From Nymphaea colorata (taxonomy: Eukaryota; Streptophyta; Magnoliopsida; Nymphaeales; Nymphaeaceae): a stretch of DNA of 64,000 nt. The translations under genes and the position numbers were made by a program. The DNA is taken from the NCBI RefSeq assembly GCF_008831285.2, contig NC_045138.2, forward strand, positions 29,049,934 through 29,113,933, read 5' to 3'. Below, one piece after another: positions 42,401-53,539 of this stretch (position 1 is the stretch's first letter; each line of letters starts with the position of its first letter). Under the pieces are notes generated by a model. That model was not told the origin of the DNA and ran no database searches. It was given only the letters and a program-made list of their open reading frames with translations.

Positions 42401-43230
42401 GGCGGTGGCCGGCGATTAGTCGTCCGTCCTCGAAGTGGAGCCGGACGATGGTGGCATAACCATCAAAGAGGTGCCGGAAATTGTAGTCGCCGATATTCCA
42501 TAGGCCGGGGCCATTCCTCAGGTACGTGCCATTCTGTGCGAGTGCGCCCACGAAAAAGGATGATCCCATTTAGCCATTTTTTCAAAAATTTATAAGCTTT
42601 TAGTATTTCACGAGTACAATCCCTAACATTTAAACTTAATATTCACCGCTTAGTTGAATAAAGTACCTCTCTCACAAAAACACATAATAATTATTTACAC
42701 AAAAACTTAGTAATATTGTAAGAATTATTTTTACAGAAAAACTTAATCACTGGTATTATTGTTAACAAGCGTTACTACATACATAGACAATCAAGAATTA
42801 TTTATACAGAAGAACTTGATCAAATTGTTAACAAGCGCTACTACATACATAGACAATAACGATTTCAAATGGATGCAGAGTGTACATTTTAAATTTAAAG
42901 AGAAGGCGGCCCTACCAGCCATCGCGGGATCTCGCCTTGCACTTCCAGTTCACCTTCCCATCTCTCCTGCCTTATACTTTCCCATGCCGAACATTTTCTT
43001 TCGGCGTCTTTCCCCGGCGCTGGCGGAGTTGTAGGCGCAGAAACACTCTGAACGAGCCCGCTTGAAAACCGGCCTCGGGCGGACGCGGGAAACAAGGCGT
43101 TGTTAGCTTGAGGGATTTCCTTTCCAGCGCCAGCACCAGGCTTGCCGGACTCCGGCGGCAAAGCCGGAGGCGTCTTCATTCCAGAGGGTCTCATAACAAT
43201 AGATGCCATGGAGGTGAGCAGAAGAAGCAT
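39147..43230 (-). CDS. CCD8: Carotenoid cleavage dioxygenase 8 (strigolactone biosynthesis)
   Basis: Minus-strand exons are 43230-42916, 42533-41790, 40833-40640, 39940-39751, 39644-39542 and 39292-39147: 1692 nt, 563 residues, all in frame. CCD8 acts after D27 and CCD7 in plastids, turning 9-cis-beta-apo-10'-carotenal into carlactone, the strigolactone precursor that controls branching. Visible hallmarks are NGTYLRNGPGLWNIGDYNFR, LTDNSNTGVVKLGDGRVICL, the four iron-ligand histidines in IHSAHP (H249), GWVHSFP (H299), VTFHFINAYEE (H366) and GLHGCW (H556), and the ending CWIPKT. Residues 1 to about 60 resemble a transit peptide. The start is chosen as the first in-frame ATG after a TATA box; the ATG at 43209 (MASIVMRPSG) is an alternative giving 556 aa. 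Length agrees with Arabidopsis MAX4 (570 aa). Exon 4 ends TLTK without the extra V seen in some homologues. A degenerate duplicate of the last exon lies just downstream. Confidence 0.96.
41277..41490. repeat. Dispersed GC-ended, AT-cored repeat in CCD8 intron 2 region
   Basis: A segment with GGGTTGGGCCCGGCCTGAGC at one end, a long AT-rich core, and TTTTTTCGGGTTTGATACCC at the other. It has a clear homologue in the same orientation near 53540-53800, sharing the AATAATATTAAAAAA core and TTCGGG(T/C)TTGA end. The ends (CAGGGTTGGGC and GCCCAGCTCTG) resemble terminal inverted repeats, so it may be a decayed MITE. It lies in CCD8 intron 2. Confidence 0.6.
41583..41622. repeat. 20 bp tandem duplication in CCD8 intron 2
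   Basis: Two perfect adjacent copies of GGAATGGGGAATTAGGAGAG. Confidence 0.9.
41757..41782. repeat. (GA)n microsatellite at the CCD8 exon 2 donor
   Basis: A perfect GA run lies within ten bases of the exon 2 donor site (GTAAGC at 41789). On the coding strand it is a CT tract at the start of intron 2. Confidence 0.9.
42719..42860. repeat. Imperfect tandem duplication in CCD8 intron 1
   Basis: Two units share AGAATTATTT(T/A)TACAGAA and GTTAACAAGCG(T/C)TACTACAT, the latter with a 66-base period (42761 and 42827). A third, more decayed partial unit may precede them near 42690. Confidence 0.85.
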
Positions 43231-43297
43231 ATGGGACGGGGTGAGTATGATCACTAGAGTTGAGAGTCCGGTGAAAAAATACGAGGCATGCGAATGG

Positions 43298-43307
43298 AAA
43301 TATATAG
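43298..43307 (-). promoter_or_regulatory. Putative TATA box of CCD8
   Basis: The minus strand reads TTCCTATATATTTCC here, about 70 bases upstream of the chosen ATG at 43230. This would put the transcription start near 43270 and exclude the farther in-frame ATG at 43368. Confidence 0.55.
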
Positions 43308-44153
43308 GAAGGGAAGATTGGTCAAGTAGGAATCTTTGAGTAGCAGCGTTCCCTCCACTTGGGGACAATTATTACTACAAAGAACCTTTGCTGGGAGCGC
43401 ACATAGGGACAACCCCTAAGATGCCTCTTCCAATCATCTTATCCCACTTTTTAATTCTCTGTCGACCGGAAACTTTGTTGTTGGATCCTTCACCTTCTTT
43501 CCCTCACTTAAAATTTGATTAATATTTTTTTTTTTTTAAATTTAAAATATTTGTTTAAAAAAATCTGTCTTCAACTTAAAACTCTCAAGACCATGCATTC
43601 GATTATTCTTACAGTATACTTTTCAATGAAAAGTCTGAATAAACTTATGGTATATAGTTCAACGGAAGGTTTATATAGGCTTACTGTGTATCCTTCATCT
43701 CAATACTGTGCTTGCCACCATTTATAGTTTAAAGATAAAACATATGAGCATGACAGTGACCATAAGATTAAAACATTGAGCTTTTGCTAGCTTCCTTAGA
43801 GATGCGTAGTTGTCGGTTTTCTTCAAAGATTTGGGAGGAAACTGGAGTTTCGATGGATTGGATATAGAGATTGAACCCACAACTAGTTTCAAGAAAAACG
43901 ATGCCCAGTTCCTCTGATCTTATTTTATTTGTAATAAAATCAGGGCTTGATATAAAGGCGTTTCTCACTGGGAAAGAGAAATCTTATAGTATTAAGCAAA
44001 TTATTGAACCAACATTTTCTTTCAACTTATTCCTTAGGTGCCAATGGATTAATTTTGCAGTTTTTTAGACTAATAATTTCTCAGTTGACGTCAACCCGAA
44101 AGTCTCAGTTAACTGTAGCTTCAATCTTTGTTGCCAGTATTACTGCGTATCGG

Positions 44154-44184
<31 letters not shown>

Positions 44185-44713
44185 ACGTTTAACAGCAAAC
44201 TCCGTTCCTTGGGTGCTTGACCGTAAGCAATTTTTAGCTATTGATTTTGCCTACAGTAATCCATGAGAGAAAGGAGAAAAACAAGATATGAATTCATACT
44301 AAATGTACAAGTAAAATGATTTATCTTTTTTTTTTCTCTTAACCATTCATTGTGAGTAAATTAATGGTTTTCTTTTTGATGAATCTATCCCCAAATGATC
44401 GTTTCCATTCAACCCTGCTGAGGGATCCCTAGAAAATTTTTGTTGCAAAAAAAAAAAGGAAACAATATACCAAAAGCTGAAAAAAGAAACTCTACCTCAG
44501 GGAGAGAGTTTCCAAGGTTCCCCTAAAAGCTGAAAAACAAGGTCTTAGGAGGAAACAAACAACCTGTAATTCTGGGTTAAATATTTAAGAATATATATGA
44601 ATTTGTACATCAAAGAAGTGCCATCTTCAAAATCTAGAGGGGCAAGTGAAATATTCTGACATTTGGAGCACCAGAATTGAGAACTGATGATGAGTCATAT
44701 TATGAGTTCTATT

Positions 44714-44905
44714 CAGGGGCAGAGCCAGAAATTGTTAGCTATAGGCGCATAACTATAGTTTCAAAATTTTGATAGAGACGGAAATTTAATTTTTTGAATT
44801 TTTTTTTGTATAGGTTAAACTAAAATTTTTAAATTTTACATTTAAAATTTTAAAAGGTCTAAGGAGGAGCCATGGTCCTACCGGCCTTTCTTGCCTCCGC
44901 ACCTA
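44714..44905. mobile_element. Decayed element of the GGGGCGGAGCCA family
   Basis: Starts CAGGGGCAGAGCCAGAAATT and ends TTGCCTCCGCACCTA, an imperfect inverted repeat, with an AT-rich core containing T-runs. The flanks GTTCTATT and GCCATATT could be an eroded 8 bp target duplication but match at only five positions. It resembles the copies at 21595 and 51089. Confidence 0.5.
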
Positions 44906-45405
44906 GCCATATTGGGTGTATTGGGTGTCAGTTCCAAGAAAGAGCTGCTGGGAAATAGGATTCCCACCTTCATTACCTAAGTTTAAAATGCACATAAGGA
45001 ATTAAAAGGATGCATAGCTCACAGGTAATTACACATCACATATTGGGAATCAGTTTTGATATCTCCATAATTGGAAAGAATCCTCACTTACACCATGCGT
45101 GTAAAGTGAGTGAATATTTAAATTAATATTTCCATGGATTACAACAATTCAAAAACAATGATATACACTTGGTATGTACTAATAATAATTTGAATTTAAA
45201 ATAGACATCCTCTTGTAGCTGATGATTCAGCACTCATGACACTTGTAGCTGGAGTTTTGTCTTCAACGGTTTGAGAAAGAGGTAATGTCGCCCTCCTTAC
45301 ACTCCTAAAAAACTTTTTTGAGATTCATTGAATATACTTTGAGACCTTTTTAAGATCAGAGCCCTTCAAAGTGGATCGCATTGCCACCCAATTGCACTAT
45401 AGCCC

Positions 45406-45663
45406 TTAAGGCAATTGAACAAGTGTCCCTTTGATAGAGCATTCTGGCACCAGTAGAATCGATTGACCGTGAGAATTTTGGATGATGAAAAACTGTTTGG
45501 TGTACACATGTCCATGATTTTGCATTGCGAGGATAGTGAAATCCTCGCCCGGATGCTCAATGAATCCCTCAGGCAGAGTTGCTACGGAGAACCACACTCT
45601 CAGCTTCTTCATTTCTGGTGTCCTCATCCACACTCTCAGCTTCTTCATTTCTGGTGTCCACAT
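45406..45663 (-). CDS. Unrecognised minus-strand ORF, possible gene relic
   Basis: The frame encodes a peptide with a duplicated TPEMKKLRVW motif, caused by the 36 bp tandem duplication, followed by FSVATLPEGFIEHPGEDFTI and QSILLVPECSIKGTLVQLP. The composition is protein-like. Past the stop a different frame continues with GYSAIGWQCDPL, which suggests a frameshifted fragment. I recognise no family; it may derive from a transposon or a broken gene. Confidence 0.2.
   Translation of the reverse strand: MWTPEMKKLRVWMRTPEMKKLRVWFSVATLPEGFIEHPGEDFTILAMQNHGHVYTKQFFIIQNSHGQSILLVPECSIKGTLVQLP
45592..45663. repeat. 36 bp perfect-to-near-perfect tandem duplication
   Basis: Two adjacent units start CCACACTCTCAGCTTCTTCA at 45592 and 45628, differing only in the last few bases. 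The length is a multiple of three, so it duplicates 12 codons of the overlapping minus-strand ORF. Confidence 0.93.
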
Positions 45664-46004
45664 CGTCTACCCCCCACTTGCAGCACTTCCAGACTTTCTC
45701 AAAGCATCCTATCTAAGGCAGCAGAAGAGGCAATCCATGAAGCACTCTATTTCTATGTTTCCACAAGAGCCCCACCACCATGGGCTGTCCCGCAACCATC
45801 CAACCTCTTCTAAAAGGCTGAAGTCTCTCACTGCAGGAAGTTGGTTTTGTACACACCCCCCTTGTATGCACAAGGGTGTGCAATGACCTAAATCACATGG
45901 GTACGCAATGACCTAAATCACATGGATACGGGTACTGTTTAGGTATGGGTATAGAGATACAAATTTGAACATAACAACTTTAGAGAAAATGTGAGTATGA
46001 AAGT

Positions 46005-46037
<33 letters not shown>

Positions 46038-46564
46038 CACACACGTAAATTAATATAAAAATATCAAAATGAAAGCGACATTTAAACAAACATGTGATTT
46101 TAAATAAAAAATTGCATGTTAATGAACAATAACTCTAAAAAGGAAATGAAACTTGAGTTGGAAAAAAACTTAAATCACATAAAATTAAACGATTTGGATC
46201 CGTTTTCTGTAAAAAGTATCTAAGTGTGTTCAAGTGCCCATTTTGGGTATGGGTACGGTGACACAGGTACATGGATCATATTGAAATACTCATGTGACTT
46301 AGGTAATGACTAGAATATCTCCATTAAAGTGAAAAAAGAAGACTTTTAGAAGGATAAAATGATGATTATGAAAATATTAAAAGACTAAAATGTATATAGC
46401 ATTTAAAAAAAAATTCTAAATGCCACAACCTCATTTTTTCTTTTTCTTGGTGCATATTTGTTGCATGCAAGTTGATGATTAGACTTTCACCGGCCCATCA
46501 GTCCGACCAACTATACTATGCTCTCAGGACAGCCGACACAGGAGGAGCCTTACAATGCCAGAAA

Positions 46565-46650
46565 CTTCCCTCCAATTATCCACCAGGTGTTGCACTCTTA
46601 GGAGGAATCTTCCCTCCAATTATCCACCAGGTGTTGCACTCTTAGGAGCT
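46565..46650. repeat. 44 bp tandem duplication
   Basis: Two adjacent units start CTTCCCTCCAATTATCCACC at 46565 and 46609 and are essentially identical, indicating a recent event. Confidence 0.93.
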
Positions 46651-49600
46651 TAAAGACATGCATGGAGTTCTAGCACCTAATGATTTGATACTTACCTGCT
46701 TGACATGCATTTGAGTGCATAAAAGCCAGATCTTTAGGTGCTACAACTATGAGCAAGAATTTTAGCTGTTGTTTTTTTTTTTCACATTAACGGTAGAGAG
46801 GTAAAAGAGAACAAATTCTCTATTTGTTTTTTCTTCAACCGTCTATGTGTACTAAATCTATGTACAAGATTATTCATGAAAGATCTAGCATGTAAGGGTC
46901 TCGGCATCTATCCATTATTATATAAGAAAAATTGGTAGAAGCTAGATCCATAGGTTCTAGGCAAATAAGGAATAGTTTATGCTATATATCGAGTTTTGTC
47001 CAGTGACGGTTGAGGAAAAGGAGGAAAAAAACGAATTAATACTAAATGTCTAATTAAAATGTTTTATATTCTCCTTTTCCTTATTTTTCTCCCAAGTTTC
47101 TATGTTAATGGTTAAAATTATGCCTGATGAATTTATCACCTGTGGATAAGTGCCAGACTCTTAAGCAGGAGCTAAATTCATACGAATAATTTTAGCAATT
47201 GCATTTAGTTCTCATAGAAAGTCACCATGATATGGGAACGTATGATCCTATGAAAGCCAGTGCTAAAAAATTTCTCGATTGCAAAGACCACGAAGATTTG
47301 AACATCTGCATTACATGAAGGGACTAGGGAGAGAGAGCGAAAATATATAGGACAGGACTCCGGATTGATCTCCGACCGGTGGAAGTGGCCACGGGACGAA
47401 GCAGTACTCCTGCAACAATTGCTGCCACTCGATCGACGATTCCATTTTCACATCAACTCAAGGAAAAAAGCAAGAACGCATTGAGATGAATATAATACTA
47501 TTCAATATAATAATGAAATGAATATATAATATTCAATATAAATTATTGAAGTGGAGTGGGGTTCTGTCACATTGAAAGTGAAGAAAGCAAGAATGTGAAG
47601 TGGGTGTCCCAGTGTAGTCAGAGGCACTGTTTCCCTTGGACAGAGTTCCAGCTTGACTCGCTTAGCCGAGTCTGAGCTATCGGTTAAGCTCGTGTCTTTT
47701 AATATATATATATATTGTAATTAAATTTTTTATATTTTTATTTAAGCCATTTTAAGTTTTTGTTTACAAAAATAAGTATTGCTGTTAAACGAGCTTAATT
47801 TAATTTAGTCGAGCTCATGCAACTCGGCTTGTTTACAAACTTGAGTAAAAGTTTGAATTCGACTTGCTTAACTTATGAGTGGAGCTCAAGTCAATCTTAA
47901 CCAAGCGAGTTCGAGGAAAGCTAGAGTTAGCTCTACTAGTTCAACAACATTCCTAAGAGTAGCTTATTGGGGAGTGCCTCAAAGTCTATTTTAAGAATCA
48001 TAGCTTGCATTGCATTGTGGAGCATCTTTGCCAATCACGACAGCTAGCCAGCACACAGACAATAAAGCAGCAAGCAATAAACAGATTCCTCTCATTCTTG
48101 GTCAAGGGAGAGCAGGTGGGCAGATTCTGAACTCTTGCTTTTTCACATTTTTTTTGCACTTTCACGAGTTCTTTCTTTTCAAAAACATTTTTATCTAGTT
48201 TCTTTATAGTTCTTATTTCATTTAAAACGACATAACTAATTTATTTCAATAATTTTAAATACCAAAAGTTAGTTGCTTTTCGAAGTTCAGGTCCGGTAGT
48301 CATGTCCATGCATGCCTGTCTACGAGGCAACTTACATAAAATGAAAATTATCACGACTTACGGCAATTGAATAAAGTAATGTTTCTAGATGAACATGTTC
48401 GGAGTTGGGTCCCTAATCCGCCGTAGGCGTTGAGGAAAAGAGGATCTAATAATTGAACCAAAGAACGCTTTTTCTCTTCCTTGCGAATGCAGTACTGCAG
48501 TCGATGATGAGCAAATTAACTCTCTTGCTGTTGAAAATCTCTAGTTCGTTGGATGAACTAGTTGGTTATTGGCCGAAAAGAAAAAACAATACTTTCAGAC
48601 GGATCACAACCCGTATACCGCCGCGTATGTCTTCTTTTCAAGTATTTCGTTAGATTTTTCCTCGAATATCCGGCTTCTTCCAAGTTTATTTATTCACAAT
48701 TAGTTGGCTATTTGGGTTCTGTCCAGCAACAGAACCTATTCTATTTGGTATCTGATGATGCATAGACATCCAAAGCAAAGCTGCTGGGGTTGGTTCCCTT
48801 CACATTTTTATTAGAAGGAATGAAGCAATCACAATCAAATACAAATAACATAAAAAGCATGCCATCAATTCGATTTTCATAGATGATACTAAAAAACATG
48901 CCATCAATTGTACACTGCAAATGGTAGAGTCACTGTCATCAACATCCAGAAGCATGCCCTCAATCCTAAGGACAAGAGAAGCGTTTTGGTTTCTCGGGTA
49001 TCACCTTTAACACCATTTGAGCATGAAGGAGGCAGTTTGCTTTGTTGTCTATTGTATTTTTTTTTTTTTCTTTTTGAAGGACAGTTTTCTCATTTGAAAC
49101 AATGTATTTTTTTGTAATTTTTAGAGAATCTCAAACGATCTTGGCAGCGGACACGTGTGCTGCGTCACCGTGTCCACGTCCTATCGAGGCTCTGAGTGCC
49201 CGTGAACGCAGAAAGGTGTGATTCCTTTCACCTCAAAGACGAGATTGTTCGTTGGTAGTCTTGTTCTTGCATGGACATAGGTTTGTGCATCGACATATAA
49301 TATTATACAATATAATACAGTATCAGATTCAACAATCGGTGTGAGATAGAATATGTCAAACATCTAAATATTATATTATGGGCTCGATTTCCAGGCAACT
49401 GTATATCAAAACCATTGATGCAAATTGTGGCCAATCGCTAGAAAAGAACAAAAGAAAGTGCACAAAGACGCCATCTCCACTTGTTGGTGTCATGGAAAGA
49501 TAAAAAATCATCGATTCAAAGAAAGCCCGTGTGCTTTTTGGGCCACTGGATACGAAGTGCAGTAAATCGAAGCATCCAGACGCGTATGGAACATAGCTAA

Positions 49601-50343
49601 ATGAGATGAAGCAGATTTTCAGTAGTGATAAAACATCATGGAGGTGGCATTGAAGAAGTCATTACGTAGATCTTCAAGAAAAGTTGTGTGTGAAGCAGTT
49701 AGGAGTTTACCTCTTGTATGTCTTTCCAACGATATGGCTAATAAAAAGCGAACGTCCATGGTTGCAGATTCGTGAAAGTGCAGTCACAAGAAAATCACAT
49801 ATAGTGTGATGAAAAAATACATAGTTTCGATTCATGATTAATTAAGAAGTTTAATGGACCTAAGACTACACAAAGGCCAATCTAGTGCAACCCAAATCTC
49901 AGCTTGAAGAATTGATGGTAGGAGCTGGTTAGGTAACTAAACCTATTACTCCAAGGGTCATTGCTTTATGCTAAGCAGATTCAGTGGAGAGCGCATACTT
50001 CTGTTGATTGCTACAAACAGTCCTGGAAGGAGTAGAAACGCATGAAAGCCACAGGTTTTCTGGCTCAGGAATTCCAACTGAGGCCGTATCCCCGTTTGTG
50101 TGGTTGCCATTAGTAGCAGGCTTCATGGTAGAAGAAGAAGAGTCTGCTGTGTCAGCTTGTGTTGCAGTTGTAGGCTTCATTGAACAAGACATTCTGTGTT
50201 CCTAGCGGAACTACAGCGGGCCGATTTGATGAAAATAACACATCCCTTGATCATTTGATCCTAAAAAAACCGTTCTATGGTACATGATTTAATACAATCA
50301 TTCATAAAATTGGATTCATTATCATTTCTCCGTCTGTCTGTCT

Positions 50344-50403
50344 GTTAGTATATAGGGATTTGGACGTTCATTTGTTAGTATATAGGGATTTGGACGTTCA
50401 TTG
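50344..50403. repeat. 30 bp tandem duplication
   Basis: Two adjacent copies of a unit beginning GTTAGTATATAGGGATTTGG, at 50344 and 50374, identical except for the last base. Confidence 0.93.
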
Positions 50404-50434
50404 TATCTGGTTTTGGAGGAAGAACAACATAAAT

Positions 50435-50603
50435 TTACCATGTTAAATTTTTCCTGCGCATCAAACAGGATTAAATTTACCATGATAAATTTTTTCCGCC
50501 CATCAAACAGGGCCTCCGATTGGAGGAGGGAGAAATTTCATCATGTAAATTTCCATGGTAAATTTACCGCGCTAAATTTCACCTGCCCATCAAACGAGCC
50601 TTA
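50435..50603. repeat. Repeated ATCAAACAGG-ended module, partial Tourist-like MITE
   Basis: Three related blocks, around 50435-50470, 50476-50512 and 50563-50600, share TTACCATG(T/A)TAAATTT, a C-rich CCTGC/CCGCCC step and CATCAAAC(A/G)GG. The last ends CATCAAACGAGCC next to TTA. GGCTCGTTTGATGGGC, read in reverse, resembles Tourist-type ends. A left end is not clear, so the element may be truncated or rearranged. Confidence 0.5.
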
Positions 50604-51088
50604 AAGTAAAACATTTACACCTGATGTGTAAAACAAATTGCATAAAAATTGTCGGTTTAGAATGAGAATTGATAAAATCCACGTACACATGAGACTTGAA
50701 TGAATGTTTCTTTGAGCATAGCAAGGTCCGTCTCATATAGACCCAAGAACGGCTGTGTGCTGGACTAATGTCACAGTTTGATGTTTTTAGGAATGGTCTT
50801 TTGTAGTAACGGTTGGACCACAATTCGTGTCCATATAAAATGTAAGAATCCAACAAATAGGATTCGGATCCATACAACTGGATCCATGTAAAACTAAAAC
50901 TACAAAGTAGGTCACTATCCACCTGTCTTAAGCTTCATTCGAAGATAATTCAGATTGGGAGTTGAGAATAGGAGATTTAGCGTTTCCATTAGTGTGTCTA
51001 TTTATTTTCAATTTCTTCCTTTATGTAAGTGAATCACTTACAAAGCTTTCTTTTGCTGCATTTTTCTTTCATTTCAGTTCACAGTATT

Positions 51089-51281
51089 CAAGGGCAGAGT
51101 CAAAAATTTTTCATGAGGTGGGTTGAATTAAAGTTTTTAAATTTTGACAAGGGCTGAAATACCATTTTTCAAAATTTTTTATATAAAACAAGTGAATTTT
51201 TTTAAAATTTACATGTAAATTTAATTTTTTTTTGGAGGTGGAGCCAAAGCCCAAGCAGGCCCTACCTTGGCTCCGCCCCTC
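51089..51281. mobile_element. hAT-like MITE of the GGGGCGGAGCCA family
   Basis: Starts CAAGGGCAGAGTCAAAAATT and ends CCTTGGCTCCGCCCCTC; the complement GAGGGGCGGAGCCAAGG matches the start imperfectly. The flanks ACAGTATT and ATAATATT match at six of eight positions, as for an aged hAT target duplication. The core is T- and A-rich with AAGCAGGCCC near the end. Confidence 0.6.
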
Positions 51282-51544
51282 ATAATATTGGACTGCAGAG
51301 TTAGGGTTTGAAAATCCTATTCACCGCAAAACCATGCATTTCAAACAAAAATGCTAAACAATTGATGTGTAAAACAATCAAATAAATATTTTGGGATCAC
51401 CATATATATAAAATCCAATGACTAGATCAGATTTGAATAATTTTCCTCCAACACACACACGCAATAGTTTTGGTAGATTGACATCCTTGTAGTTGATTTT
51501 ACGGGAACTGACCACATTCCAACTGAACTGGCCAGAGAGTAGTG

Positions 51545-51596
<52 letters not shown>

Positions 51597-51598
51597 GG
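51545..51598. repeat. Compound (TA)n-(GA)n microsatellite
   Basis: A TA run of about 28 bases passes directly into a GA run of about 26 bases. Confidence 0.95.
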
Positions 51599-52312
51599 AG
51601 CCGGCTTAGTTCAGCCATTTTCAGTTGGCTTTTTATGAATGAATCAATCATATATGTATAAGTACTGCATAATGTCCAAAAGTACTATCATTAAAGTCCA
51701 TGTATCATTAAGATTAATGGTCATAGATTTCTCAATTTAAATGATCTAATCTTTAATATAACGTTCAATTACATAGTTAATTTTCTGAAGAAGGAGAAAA
51801 AATGCACTGTACATTCATAACCCTATTTGAGCAGCAGACATAATCCAGCTTAGGTTCAGCAGCTCAAATATGCTTCAGACCGTCCAAGGGACCTGAGTGC
51901 CTACAGTACCTGTGTTGTGGAGAACACAGCTAGAAATTGTGTTATTGTAATCAGACTTTATATATACATTTAGCTTGACTTACTTTATAGAATCGAAGTT
52001 TAATTAATGTTGTGATATGAGGACATAAAAGTAACAAATTTCAAATGTCAAAATTTGACACATTGTGAGCCATTCACTTTTCAAGTTATTAATTAAGGTA
52101 TACTCTGCCAATCAAAATATAATAATAGGACATCCAATCTACGCTAAAATTTACATGACCTAAAACTTATTTTCTATTAAACATATACATAAAATCCTTT
52201 TTTGAAAAGAAAGTCTGTACTTGAGTGTAGGTGCTCCTCTCCGAACACTGAGCACCCACACCGCTTAAATTTAATATAAATTTAAAGAATGACTTGTGCC
52301 CTGCCCTTAGAT

Positions 52313-52344
<32 letters not shown>

Positions 52345-52684
52345 TCAACATCAGATCCAAATAAATTGACAATTTGAATCAGATCCAAATTCAATTTTTA
52401 AGCTCACAACTCAACCTGAATCTGACTTCTGAATACAAAACTGAATTCAAACCACATTATGATAGGTTAAGAATCCACTTTGAAAATATATAGATATTGG
52501 ATACAAGACATCTATTTAAAACTGAATTCAAATCCAAATTGGATCGGTTAGTTGCTTAAAGCTGAATTCAAATGTGAAACAGATTATCTATCATTCTTAA
52601 ATCGAAACCCAATCTCATTTCTTATTCAGATGTTAAATATTTTCTAATATCTGACTAGAATCCCCAAAATTGGTAGTTCTTTTA

Positions 52685-52816
52685 GATGGGGGCGTTTGGT
52701 AACATGAACACCGTGTTCTTTGGAAGACAATGTTTCATGAATCTGTCAAAATCTTTGTGACACATTCATAAAAAGCTGGTTCCAAAGAACAAACACTTAC
52801 CCGATCATGCCCCCCC
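52685..52816. mobile_element. Possible small MITE (inverted repeat)
   Basis: Ends GATGGGGGCG and ATGCCCCCCC flanked by TTA and TAA, with inner inverted arms GTGTTCTTTGGAA and TTCCAAAGAACA. The terminal match is weak, so this is only a candidate Tourist-like element. Confidence 0.4.
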
Positions 52817-52973
52817 TAAGCCTAGCATACCAAATTTCACAAGGCTAAGATTTCTCTAATATGTTGAGTTATGCAGCTGACAATTTAATGCAGTCAATGC
52901 GTGGCGTCTTCCACTTTCATCTTGCTGTTGTTTGTGATATTAGTCTTATGCGACAAACTGTGAACATCAAAAT

Positions 52974-53378
52974 TAGGGATGTCAATATATCGGATTTGAA
53001 TCGGATATCCGACCGATCCGATCGGAAAAAATCAGATATGGATAAAAATTTAATATCCGATTAAGAAATCGGATCGGATTCAGATTTAATAAATGACATC
53101 CAATCGGATTTGGATACGGATTCAGATTGGATTCATTTTTATACAAATATCCTCTATCTAATACTAGAAAAATGGCAAAATCCGGTTCAAAATTCAGATT
53201 TGGATTCGGACATAAATATAAAAATCAGATTCGGATCGGATTCAAATTGTAAAATTGGATTTCGGATTCAGATATGATTTTGCTTTATTCGAATTCGAAT
53301 TTGAATCCGAATCCGAATATATGAATATCCGAAAAAGTGGATATGATTAAAGATGTATCCGATCCGTTGACGTCCCTA
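52974..53378. mobile_element. hAT-type MITE with perfect 8 bp target-site duplication
   Basis: The 405 bp element starts TAGGGATGTCAA and ends TTGACGTCCCTA, terminal inverted repeats matching at 11 of 12 positions. It is flanked on both sides by ATCAAAAT (52966-52973 and 53379-53386), a perfect 8 bp target duplication diagnostic of hAT transposons. The inside is built from many degenerate TCGGAT/ATCCGA motifs in both orientations. It has no coding capacity, so it was moved by an autonomous hAT transposase elsewhere. Confidence 0.92.
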
Positions 53379-53539
53379 ATCAAAATCGACAGTCGAAATT
53401 AATCTGCAACAAAAAACTGCTGTCTATGCAACAAAAATTAATATGTTTATCAGGCATTGGGCTTAGTTGCTGGCACACCTACTTGAAGGGTCCAAATTTG
53501 CTGTAATTGGGCGTTGTGTAATTGGGCGCTGTCTTCCTG

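Larger units (their letters stand above)
43370..47640. other. CCD8 upstream region and repeat-rich DNA, no gene
   Basis: AT-rich sequence with TA tracts at about 44156-44183 and 46016-46037, a decayed hAT-like element at 44714-44905, short duplications at 45592-45663, 45880-45930 and 46565-46650, and an unrecognised minus-strand ORF around 45406-45663. No complete gene is recognised. Confidence 0.6.
47641..52973. other. Gene-poor, repeat-rich DNA
   Basis: No gene is recognised. A GAGCTCG/CGAGCTC-rich decayed repeat lies at about 47650-47940, a 30 bp duplication at 50344-50403, a Tourist-like repeated module at 50435-50600, a GGGGCGGAGCCA-family element at 51089-51281, a TA-GA compound microsatellite at 51545-51598 and a 27 bp A-run at about 52318. 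A minus-strand ORF at 50192-49971 starting MSCSMKPTTATQADTADSSS is low-complexity and unassigned. Confidence 0.55.

Noticed and set aside
42895-43368. Longer CCD8 N terminus starting at the ATG at 43368
   Set aside because: That ATG lies upstream of the TATA-like element at 43298-43307, so it is unlikely to be transcribed. The added sequence is not transit-peptide-like.
47650-47940. GAGCTCG-rich segment considered as a CACTA or SINE element
   Set aside because: No clear termini, poly(A) tail or target duplication could be found; it is left as a decayed repeat within the gene-poor region.
49971-50192. Serine/threonine-rich minus-strand ORF beginning MSCSMKPTTATQ
   Set aside because: Low-complexity, with no recognisable domain or following exon; it cannot be distinguished from chance.
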